10,723 nt of DNA, taken from the NCBI GenBank assembly GCA_051745935.1, contig JBNJEM010000232.1:1-10723 (forward strand). The letters run 5' to 3'. Each line of letters starts with the position of its first letter. The first letter of the stretch is position 1. Position numbers and translations under genes: made by a program. The notes under the pieces are model-generated. The model was given only the letters and a program-made list of their open reading frames with translations. It was not told where the DNA came from and did no database searches. This document shows positions 1-5,897 of this stretch, piece by piece. The stretch is from JBNJEM01 sp051745935 (GTDB lineage: Bacteria > Planctomycetota > Planctomycetia > Pirellulales > Pirellulaceae).

Positions 1-372
1 GGAGAAATCAATGTCCTCATACGACGGCCCGGCTACCGTGAAATGCGGTCCCGTGTTGATCACTCGCCGAATGCCGCAAGCGACGGCGGCCTGTACCACA
101 TGCTGGCAGCCAACCGTGTTTACCGCGAAGGCCAAACGCCGATCTCGGCGAACCACCGCCAAGTTGATGATCGCGTCGTTACCGCGAGCCGCCTCGAGCA
201 CCTGCTTGTCGTCGGTGATGTCGACCCGTCGGAACTCGTGTTCACCGAATTCCCGTTTCACCTCTTCCGCCGGTGGCACGATGTCGGTGATCCGCAGCTG
301 GTGATGCGGCGCCAATGCCCGCACGACGTGCGGTCCCATGTAACCGTTCGCTCCAAGTAGCAGGACCTTCAT
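1..372 (-). CDS. NAD(P)-dependent epimerase/dehydratase (extended SDR), N-terminal part, cut by window edge
   Basis: This minus-strand frame opens with ATG at 372-370 and stays open for 124 codons to the window edge, so only the N-terminus is visible. It begins MKVLLLGANGYMG, a Rossmann beta-strand followed by the GxxGxxG nucleotide-binding loop (G7, G10, G13) of extended short-chain dehydrogenases. D30 ends the second strand (RITD), where the cofactor ribose is usually contacted. VDIT (50-53) and INLAV (69-73) fit later strands of the fold, and NTVGCQHVVQAA (85-96) is the typical helix of sugar-nucleotide epimerases. The catalytic YxxxK lies beyond the edge, so the substrate cannot be named; family members usually act on nucleotide sugars or similar cytosolic substrates. 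A strong Shine-Dalgarno (GAAGGAGG) sits about 10 nt upstream, which fixes the start. It shares orientation with the large gene upstream, but the 460-bp gap argues against a tight operon. Confidence 0.9.
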   Translation of the reverse strand, partial: MKVLLLGANGYMGPHVVRALAPHHQLRITDIVPPAEEVKREFGEHEFRRVDITDDKQVLEAARGNDAIINLAVVRRDRRLAFAVNTVGCQHVVQAAVACGIRRVINTGPHFTVAGPSYEDIDFS

Positions 373-832
373 CGGCGGCGATCCTCCTTCGGTGAACGCG
401 CACGCTGAACAACGCCCCCCGGCGAGTTCTCGTGCGTGGTTGAAAACAAGCCACGGAACCACCGTAACGGTTCCTCGGGCTTACCATGACGCGGATGACA
501 TGGCCCCACCGCCCACTCGCACGTGCTCCTGCCAGAGCTTGGCGACTACCGCGCATGAGGTCATCGGCTACGGGGCGACTGGCGGTCAATCCACGTCATG
601 GAAAGCCGTTCCCGTCGGCGACTCGTTGCGTCAAATGCCCATGCCTGCCGCCCTCGCACGCTCATGGTCATGGCGCGGCCGGGCAACCGTATGGCCGACA
701 TTATAGTGCATTGCGCCGGTGAATACCACGGAGCGACGAATGACCACGCGGGCGTCGGCTTCATGGTGGCAACGCGGTCGGGCGGAAGTGACACAAACGC
801 CAGTCGACGTCGCCGATGCCGTCATCCCGGGC
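373..832. other. Intergenic spacer, no convincing gene
   Basis: This 460-bp stretch separates the large secreted-protein gene from the epimerase, both on the minus strand. Open frames exist on both strands, but their translations are arginine- and proline-rich with no family resemblance and look like high-GC noise. A TATAAT hexamer occurs on the minus strand at 705-700, but no good -35 box lies 16-18 bp upstream, so it is only a weak candidate promoter for the epimerase. Just after the stop of the large gene, GCCGT/ACGGC can form a 5-bp hairpin without a T tract, which is not a persuasive terminator. Confidence 0.6.
381..390 (-). promoter_or_regulatory. Strong ribosome binding site of the epimerase gene
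   Basis: On the minus strand these bases read GAAGGAGGAT. This near-perfect anti-16S match lies about 10 nt before the ATG at 372-370 and decides the start of the partial epimerase gene. Confidence 0.75.
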
Positions 833-3313
833 TTACGGCTGATAGGTCAATTGGGCTGTCGCGGCACACGCTCGGTTGGCGTGAACGCGGACCCAATGGG
901 CTGAATAACCGGGCGGGAACTCGTGCGTCACGGTCTCACCGGCCGGCACCTTAAACGTCTCGTACGTTTTCCAGGTGCCATCGCGCAGGAAGTCCACCTC
1001 GATCGTGAAGGTGACCTCGTGGGGGCCGTCGTGCGAGAGGGCGATCGTTTTCTTGTTGAAGCCGGTCATCAGATAGGGATCCGATGGTTGATCGGGTTCG
1101 ACGGGCGTTTGCAGCCAGGGGCCGCCCCGGCCGCGAGGCTCGCCCATCTTCCACAGGTCATCCACGTCGCCGAACCAAAGTCCCATCTCGTCCGTCGCCT
1201 TATGGCAATGTTCGTCGGGCATTGCATCGGTGCGCACGCCGGCGAGCACAAGCATCCCGCGCCAGGAACAAAAATCGGTGATTCGCTTGTTGTGAGTGCA
1301 GACGGGCTTCATGGCGGGCACGCCGCCGGCCGACTTGTGAGGGAGCACATAGAAGGTGCCGCCACAGTTGAACAGACGGCGTTCCGTCACCACTTCCCGG
1401 ATTCCCCGCGGCCACCCGGCCGACCACGGTTTCCGGTACCCCTGGTCGCTGATCGGCAAGCGATACCGATTGTCTTCGTAGGTGACAATGGCCGAAGCGG
1501 CATCGAGGGAGAAGTCGGGGGATCCCAGGCCGGCGGTCTGTTTGAGAAACTTGATCGCCCCGTCGCTGCCGTCGACCGGCTCGAGTTCCATGTCCGGGCC
1601 GATTTCGTAGTAGTTCGGCTGGTCGCGTCCCACGGCGTCTCCGGCTTCGCGATGGGCCAGCATTTGCAGGGTTCCCAGATCTCCACCCCGGGGTCGAACA
1701 ATACCCACCGTGCGTTCCGCTTCGCTGGTTATGTCGGCCAGGGAGTCGAACATGGTCGGATCGGTCACACTGCCGCCCCCCGGTCCGTAATGGAAATACG
1801 CCGTCACGTCATCGGCTGGGCGATCCGTGCGAATCCGGACCCACTCAGCGTTCACGTCTCGAGGAAAAACGTGGAACTCATAGCCGCCGGCCGGTACCGT
1901 AATGGTTTCGTGCGCGGACCAGTTGCCGCCGCCCCGGCGGTCCAGTTCGATTGAAAAGGCCACCGGCTTGTCCGCTCCATGGGTCAAGTGCAGCATGCGG
2001 CGGGAATAACCGGCGAAATGAAAGGGCAGCGAGGGGCTGTCGGCTTCCACCCGGTCGTGGACCCAGACACCGCCCCAGCCCGCCGGTCGACCGGCGTCGG
2101 CCAGTTTTTCCCAGTCAGCAAACCAAAGGTTTGATTGCGATTGGTTGACAAACTGATTACCGCCAGTGATCGCCGTATCGTCGCAGCCAAAGACGATCGA
2201 ATCACGCCAACGGCAAAAATCCGCCGTGATCTTCAGATGGGATGCAATCGGTCGTAAGGCCCCAGTCTTTTCATTCGAAAAGTGTCGAGGGAAATCAAAC
2301 CAAAGACCGTGTATGTTCATCAAGTACTCGCCATCCGGTCCCACCTGGCGGATTCGTGGCCATTCCGTGTACCACCCGTGACTCGCCATGTAGTCATAGC
2401 TTCCAATCGGCAGGCGGTAGGTCGACCAGGTGCCATCGTCGAGCAGCTTGAGAAGCACCGAGGCTTTATCCCAGCCCGTGGCCCAGATTGGATCGCTTGG
2501 GGTCGAAGCACCGCGGATTCCGCCGGGCCCGGTGACTTCGTTGAACTGATGTTCCTCAACGATCGTCCATTCCTCCCCATCCCACTGGGCCAGGCACCCG
2601 GAGCTGTCATCAAACGGCGAGTGCGAACCCTTCTTTCCGTTGTTGGCCACGACGACACGCCCCTGGCCCGTATAGCCGCCCTTGCCGTGGTAACCGGGCA
2701 GATAGTCGAGAAACCCCTCCACGTGGCTGTCCTTGAAAAGCGTCTTGACCTCCAGCGTGGCCACGTCGATTTCGTAGAGGCCTTCCTCCATCGTGAATGT
2801 GTAGACCTTGTCGGCCGGATCGGTCAGATGACGCATCGTGGCGGTGGGTCGGCCAGTCGCCGCCTCGTACGGGATCACCCGCACATCGCCCGCCCGGTCG
2901 ATCACGTAAGGGCCCATGAACAGTTGGTTCGACTCGCGATGGATCATTCGATTGGCCGGCGTTCCACCGACACTCTCTGGCCGCGCGACGAGAGTTAGAT
3001 CGGGCGTGATCTCATAGAGTTTATCGTCACTGCCACGGGGCGCATGGGGAGGATAAGTGACCGCCCAGAGTTTCCCGGCCCAGGGCACCACCGCGCCAAT
3101 GCCACATTCCCGGCCGTGATTGTACATGGCCAGGTGGGGATAGCGGCCACTGACCTGGAGACGTTCGTCACCAGCGGCCCGTTCCTCGCCAGCCGAGTCA
3201 CCAGCCGAGGCGACTGGCGTCAGCATCAATCCGATACACAGGGCCAGCAGCTTTACCCAAGACCAAAGCCATCGGACGAAAAGCGGCTGCCGCGGAGGGT
3301 CTGTCGTGCGCAC
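833..3313 (-). CDS. Large secreted protein of unknown function with an internally duplicated C-terminal module
   Basis: I read an 826-aa protein from GTG at 3313-3311 to TAA at 835-833. The N-terminus is a clear Sec signal peptide: basic start, hydrophobic KLLALCIGLMLTPVASA (21-37), likely cleavage after residue 37, so the product is exported. The mature protein is rich in W, G, D and Y and has beta-propeller-like strand/turn texture, but I recognise no named family or catalytic motif. A module at roughly 363-509 recurs at 678-824. Shared landmarks are DFCxWR, LWF-D, a G-P-G-GG-W segment, a P-x-L/Y-F/M-x-x-G-Y/F segment, a F-x-IE-D strand, VPAG, and FPxxxxAxWVR. An ATG 49 codons upstream (3460) would put a non-signal-like extension ahead of the signal peptide and lies inside a dispersed repeat, so I prefer the GTG with its GGGAG ribosome site. 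Similar planctomycete proteins are, as far as I know, uncharacterised; a surface-binding or polysaccharide-related role is only a guess. Confidence 0.85.
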   Translation of the reverse strand: MRTTDPPRQPLFVRWLWSWVKLLALCIGLMLTPVASAGDSAGEERAAGDERLQVSGRYPHLAMYNHGRECGIGAVVPWAGKLWAVTYPPHAPRGSDDKLYEITPDLTLVARPESVGGTPANRMIHRESNQLFMGPYVIDRAGDVRVIPYEAATGRPTATMRHLTDPADKVYTFTMEEGLYEIDVATLEVKTLFKDSHVEGFLDYLPGYHGKGGYTGQGRVVVANNGKKGSHSPFDDSSGCLAQWDGEEWTIVEEHQFNEVTGPGGIRGASTPSDPIWATGWDKASVLLKLLDDGTWSTYRLPIGSYDYMASHGWYTEWPRIRQVGPDGEYLMNIHGLWFDFPRHFSNEKTGALRPIASHLKITADFCRWRDSIVFGCDDTAITGGNQFVNQSQSNLWFADWEKLADAGRPAGWGGVWVHDRVEADSPSLPFHFAGYSRRMLHLTHGADKPVAFSIELDRRGGGNWSAHETITVPAGGYEFHVFPRDVNAEWVRIRTDRPADDVTAYFHYGPGGGSVTDPTMFDSLADITSEAERTVGIVRPRGGDLGTLQMLAHREAGDAVGRDQPNYYEIGPDMELEPVDGSDGAIKFLKQTAGLGSPDFSLDAASAIVTYEDNRYRLPISDQGYRKPWSAGWPRGIREVVTERRLFNCGGTFYVLPHKSAGGVPAMKPVCTHNKRITDFCSWRGMLVLAGVRTDAMPDEHCHKATDEMGLWFGDVDDLWKMGEPRGRGGPWLQTPVEPDQPSDPYLMTGFNKKTIALSHDGPHEVTFTIEVDFLRDGTWKTYETFKVPAGETVTHEFPPGYSAHWVRVHANRACAATAQLTYQP

Positions 3314-3321
3314 GGGGGGGG

Positions 3322-3326
3322 CTCCC
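3322..3326 (-). promoter_or_regulatory. Ribosome binding site deciding the GTG start of the secreted protein
   Basis: On the minus strand GGGAG is followed by exactly eight C residues and then GTG (3313-3311). The 8-nt spacing is ideal, and translation from this GTG puts the signal peptide at the very N-terminus. Confidence 0.55.
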
Positions 3327-3362
3327 AGTAATAAGGTGGCAGGAGTGTTTCGCGATTCGAGT

Positions 3363-3391
3363 ATCTTTTCCCGGCCATGTGAACTTGTCAA
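3363..3391 (-). promoter_or_regulatory. Candidate sigma70-like promoter for the secreted-protein gene
   Basis: The minus strand carries a perfect TTGACA at 3391-3386. Seventeen bp downstream is AAAGAT (3368-3363); GATACT, three bases further on, is a better -10 but at 20-bp spacing. The site lies between the end of the dispersed repeat and the GTG start, within the longer upstream frame, so it would support the shorter protein. The -35 match is good and the -10 mediocre. Confidence 0.35.
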
Positions 3392-3410
3392 GGAGGCGGG
3401 AAAGCCCGGG

Positions 3411-3535
3411 GGAAGTCTACGCAGGCGTCCAGCAAGCTCCCTAAGTCCGAACAAGCCCATTCGTGGTCTGCTTCATTCGCGCGGCGCGAAGATGGCCGAT
3501 TTCTGGGCCCCCGCGAATTAAGTTGACCGCGAATA
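3411..3535 (+). repeat. 125-bp dispersed repeat, copy A
   Basis: This segment aligns without gaps to 10443-10567. I count about 14 mismatches in 125 positions by hand, or near 89% identity. Both begin GGAAGTSTACGCAGGCGTCC and end with AGTTGACCGCGAATA. Inside, ATTCGCGCGG and the later CCGCGAAT can pair, so the unit may fold. Differences are scattered without a codon pattern and both strands hold only short frames, so it is probably non-coding. It ends about 20 bp upstream of the candidate promoter of the secreted-protein gene. Confidence 0.85.
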
Positions 3536-4039
3536 TGGCCTCGGTCGTACGTTCGCCGGATGCGAGCAGTGTCGGCATGAATTGATCTTGGAAAAGTCGA
3601 GGTTTGGGGCTTCAATAGGGTAAAATGGCGGCCCCTTCTTAGGAGCCCATAGAGTGAACAAATCCCCCTTCTCTGGTCTTGCGCGGAGCACGTTATGACC
3701 GAGGCCGGCGGTTTCGGCACCGCAACGAGGCCCTGGGGGTTCAGCTCCCCCTTTCGGCAGTGCTAGCATGTACATGTATGCGATTCAAAGCCCTCTCTAA
3801 AAGGCGTAGGAATGCTGGGCTTTGCATGGACAGCGACGTAGGTTTTCAGGGCAGCCCTGGGGGCATTTCTCGGCTTTTTCAGCGGATTTCAAAAGAGAGA
3901 TTCAGGGAGAAGGCTTGACGTCCGCCTCAGGCGGCCGGAGGGCAAAAACCGGATCCACGCACGGATTTTATCGCCCCGGTTTGTCGCCGCGCCCGCCAAG
4001 ACGCCGGATATCTGGGGTAGCTGATCTAGCCAAGCTGGA
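3536..4039. other. Gene-poor spacer with hairpins
   Basis: No convincing gene is present. Visible structures are a hairpin with 5-bp GGGGG/CCCCC stem and 7-nt loop at 3735-3751 followed by TTT (a weak plus-strand terminator candidate), a 10-bp palindrome CATGTACATG at 3767-3776, a compact palindrome CCGCCTCAGGCGG at 3921-3933, and AAACCGG/CCGGTTT arms at 3946-3952 and 3976-3982. The density of small palindromes suggests accumulated repeat debris rather than lost genes. Confidence 0.5.
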
Positions 4040-4160
4040 CAGGAGCGTTAAAATAATGGTTTTACAGCCCATGACAAAACGTGGTTGCCGCTCCCAAAAC
4101 TCCCGAGGCAAAACTCTCGAGGCGAAAGGAAATCTGACTGGTTTTGTCATGGCTTCTTGA
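4040..4160 (+). repeat. Inverted-repeat element (ATGACAAAAC family), copy 1
   Basis: Perfect 12-bp arms CCATGACAAAAC (4069-4080) and GTTTTGTCATGG (4141-4152) enclose 60 bp. Similarity to copy 3 (minus strand, 7255-7353) extends left through GTTTTACAGC (4059-4068) and possibly to CAGGAG at 4040, and right through GGCTTCTTG. The size and terminal inverted repeats suggest a miniature non-autonomous mobile element or a structured intergenic repeat. It carries no coding capacity. Confidence 0.75.
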
Positions 4161-4191
4161 TAGCAGTTTAGCCGATTGGCGGTCCTGGACG

Positions 4192-4283
4192 TCAGCCTGT
4201 CCAGGCTGATGCCGGTCGACGGGGAATTCTAGCCTGTCTCGCTAGATTCACGGCTATCAGGCTAGAAAGCCTGACGTACGTCA
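4192..4283. repeat. Cluster of four palindromes / REP-like element
   Basis: Four palindromic units lie within 92 bp: TCAGCCTG-TC-CAGGCTGA (4192-4209), TCTAGC/GCTAGA with a 7-nt loop (4228-4246), TCAGGCT/AGCCTGA with a 4-nt loop (4257-4274), and the perfect 12-bp palindrome TGACGTACGTCA (4272-4283). CAGGCT and AGCCTG recur throughout, so the cluster could fold in several ways. It resembles repetitive extragenic palindromes, though there is no second copy in this window. Confidence 0.65.
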
Positions 4284-4521
4284 AGCGGCTGAAGGGTTGC
4301 GAACGTTGAAGTCGGGTGCCCCCTTGTTTTCCGGCCCTCCTAACCCGTTCCATTCAGGACGATTCTTCTTAAGTATCAGCCATTAACGCGAATACCTTGA
4401 AAAACTCGGCAGCGGATAAGAGCCCAAGACCAGGGGGGGGGGCGAGTCTGATGCGCTGCCGCCGATGGTTAAATGATTACAGAGGTTTTCTGGGCCGAGA
4501 GTTTTTGGAAAGAGACGAGCT
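4284..4521. other. Upstream region of the DUF6677-like gene
   Basis: The region contains a run of ten G residues at 4433-4442 and no confident promoter. TTGAAA (4397-4402) and GATAAG (4415-4420) are both present but only 12 bp apart, too close for a sigma70 promoter. Confidence 0.4.
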
Positions 4522-5061
4522 ATGCCAACCGATGATCTTGCGCGGGGGTCCGACGGCCCGTTCGAAATTGATTTGCGGCAGCCGGGACTGGCTGCTTTTT
4601 GGGCTTGGTTGTGGCCGGGAGCGGGCCATCTGTACCAGCGCCGGTATGCCAAGGGGATATTGTTCATGGTCTGCATTTTGTCGACCTATTTCTTTGGGCT
4701 GGCGATGGGCGGGGGCCACGTCGTCTACGCATCGTGGGATCAGACCGACAAGCGTTGGCAATACTTCTGTCAACTGGGCACGGGCCTACCCGCGCTGCCA
4801 GCCCTCGTGCAAGCTCGACGGCAGACTGCGGGACGGGAGCTGCTGTGGGGTGGGATGATGGCCCCACCCGTCATCACCGCGCATACGAATCAGCTCTCAC
4901 AGTGGCATAGGCATTACCATTCGTACTTCGACTTGGGTACGTTGTACACCATGATTGCCGGGTTGCTGAACCTGCTAGTGGTCTACGATGCGTATGGCGG
5001 TCCGATGACGGTGGCACCGGAGGCAGGCGAGTCGCCCTCTCCGGATGCCTCAAAAACGTGA
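4522..5061 (+). CDS. DUF6677-like integral membrane protein (TM2-like motif)
   Basis: The 179-aa product has a short acidic N-terminus, then PGLAAFWAWLWPGAGHLYQ at 21-39, a hydrophobic segment ending in the PGxGHxYQ turn typical of TM2-like small membrane proteins and of the planctomycete DUF6677 family. A second hairpin half follows (AKGILFMVCILSTYFFGLAMG, 43-63), with a third membrane segment near 138-157 (LGTLYTMIAGLLNLLVVYDA). The middle is polar and histidine-rich (HRHYHSYF, 129-136). The C-terminal tail (after about 160) is proline- and serine-rich and probably disordered. The family assignment is from memory of its motif; its biochemical function is unknown to me. The ATG at 4522 is preceded by a purine-rich GGAAAGAG about 8 nt away. 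It lies upstream of the 69-aa gene and trkA on the same strand, but gaps of 349 and 277 bp make a single transcript uncertain. Its last codons are the start of a 76-bp tandem repeat. Confidence 0.85.
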   Translation: MPTDDLARGSDGPFEIDLRQPGLAAFWAWLWPGAGHLYQRRYAKGILFMVCILSTYFFGLAMGGGHVVYASWDQTDKRWQYFCQLGTGLPALPALVQARRQTAGRELLWGGMMAPPVITAHTNQLSQWHRHYHSYFDLGTLYTMIAGLLNLLVVYDAYGGPMTVAPEAGESPSPDASKT

Positions 5062-5212
5062 CGGATCGCGGCGGCGTCCCCTCGCCAGCAGGTTCGCGAG
5101 GTGGCGAGAAAGGTTGTTTCCGGCTGCAAAAACGTGACCGATCGCGGCGGCGTCCCCTCGCCAGCAGGTTTGGGAGGCGGCGAGGGAGGTTGTTTCCGGC
5201 TGCAAAAACGGG
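5051..5212 (+). repeat. 76-bp tandem repeat, about 2.1 units
   Basis: CAAAAACGTGAC starts at 5051 and again at 5127, and a third partial CAAAAACG starts at 5203, giving a constant 76-bp period. Unit 1 includes the last sense codons and the TGA stop of the DUF6677-like gene, so the array looks like duplication of the gene's 3' end. Since 76 is not a multiple of three, the repeat is not a coding repeat. Unit 2 contains CCCTCGCC (5155-5162) and GGCGAGGG (5179-5186), a perfect 8-bp stem; unit 1 keeps a shorter version. No T tract follows, so it is not a standard intrinsic terminator. Confidence 0.85.
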
Positions 5213-5410
5213 ATAAGATCACGGGAGGTTCGGCGGGTCGAGTGGCGTTTCCGATGTTTGTCGGGGTTGGGCAGGCGCGTGCAGTGTCGAGTGTATGCAG
5301 TGCATGGCGCGTGGCGGTTTATGATGCGAGGTCAATTGATGGCGGCCATGTTGAGGTAGGTCGGTTTCTTTTGGGGGCGAGTGATGCTCGGTTTTTTTGG
5401 GGAGCGGGGA
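5213..5410. other. Spacer before the 69-aa gene
   Basis: Together with the 76-bp repeats this fills the 349-bp gap after the DUF6677-like gene. I see no gene or confident promoter. T-rich tracts occur near 5367-5372 and 5392-5398. GGGGAG at 5399-5404 is the ribosome site for the next gene. Confidence 0.4.
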
Positions 5411-5620
5411 ATGGGTCTACTTGTTTTCTTAGCCGATTGGCCCCATAGCCAACTTTGGTTTGCCATTCCGCTAATCGTGTCCATCAGTCTAGTTTATGGC
5501 GCGACTCGCCACGAGCGGGTGGTTCCCATACTCTATCACGCCTGGCGCACGGCCAGATGGATCGTGGGGTTCATGGGCATCATATTCGTGGTGCTTTCGA
5601 TATTTGCTTGGTTCTGCTAG
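5411..5620 (+). CDS. Small membrane protein with two predicted helices (69 aa)
   Basis: From ATG 5411 the product is 69 aa. An in-frame ATG exists at 5384 (and an alternative start just before it), but only the 5411 ATG has a good ribosome site, GGGGAG at 5399-5404, six nt away. The first helix is LWFAIPLIVSISLVYG (15-30). It is followed by a basic, polar stretch ATRHERVVPILYHAWRTARW and a second helix IVGFMGIIFVVLSIFAWF (51-68). Charge distribution suggests both termini on one side with the arginine/histidine-rich loop in the cytoplasm. I do not know a function. Small proteins of this type, with WPHS near the start and a TRHER loop, appear to accompany DUF6677-like genes in planctomycetes (recollection, not verified). 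Position between the DUF6677-like gene and trkA suggests a membrane-associated role, possibly linked to transport. Confidence 0.75.
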   Translation: MGLLVFLADWPHSQLWFAIPLIVSISLVYGATRHERVVPILYHAWRTARWIVGFMGIIFVVLSIFAWFC

Positions 5621-5729
5621 AACGTCTGGCGGCCTGGGGAGCGGAAATTCCTGTTCGGAGCGTGTTCGCGGAACGGGCCCCGGGCCTCGGTCGGACGCCC
5701 GATGGACCTCCAAATGCGAGTTCACGGCC

Positions 5730-5806
5730 CGTGACAAAACTTGCCTTTCGCTTCCATGATTCCTTGGATGGCCGGTCATCTCAGCGGTTTTGTTATGGCT
5801 ACTTCG
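5730..5806 (+). repeat. Inverted-repeat element (ATGACAAAAC family), copy 2
   Basis: The arms GTGACAAAAC (5731-5740) and GTTTTGTTAT (5787-5796) are imperfect inverses separated by 46 bp. The right end, 5786-5805, matches copy 1 (4140-4159) at 17 of 20 positions. The interior differs from copy 1 and is shorter, so this is a diverged or deleted member. It lies in the spacer between the 69-aa gene and trkA and ends 92 bp before the trkA ATG. Confidence 0.6.
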
Positions 5807-5897
5807 TGGACTCGCAAGTCCATCGCATGAGATTTTGGGGACACGCTTCGAGGCCTCGGTGGCGAATCGGTGTGTTGGAGACGATCAACGGTCAAGT

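Noticed and set aside
242..589. Minus-strand frame of 115 codons overlapping the epimerase start
   Set aside because: It is out of frame with the epimerase, arginine-rich, and has no domain; the epimerase frame with its strong ribosome site explains this locus.
700..705. Minus-strand TATAAT as a promoter for the epimerase
   Set aside because: No recognisable -35 hexamer lies 16-18 bp upstream, and it stands about 330 bp from the start codon, so it was not listed as a feature.
923..1954. Long plus-strand open frame (343 codons) opposite the secreted-protein gene
   Set aside because: It is the antisense shadow of the 826-aa gene. The minus-strand frame has a signal peptide, ribosome site and internal duplication, while the plus-strand translation has no coherent domain.
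3735..3760. tRNA T-arm-like hairpin (GGGGG-TTCAGCT-CCCCC)
   Set aside because: The 7-nt loop begins TTC, but no anticodon or D arm and no matching acceptor strand lie at the right distance, so it is not a tRNA.
3518..3775. Minus-strand frame of 85 codons in the spacer
   Set aside because: It overlaps the dispersed repeat and a hairpin, lacks a clear ribosome site, and resembles no family I know.
5790..5897. N-terminal extension of TrkA from a TTG at 5790
   Set aside because: The extension lies partly inside an inverted-repeat element and precedes the canonical Rossmann start MRILTLGGG; the ATG at 5898 is the natural start.
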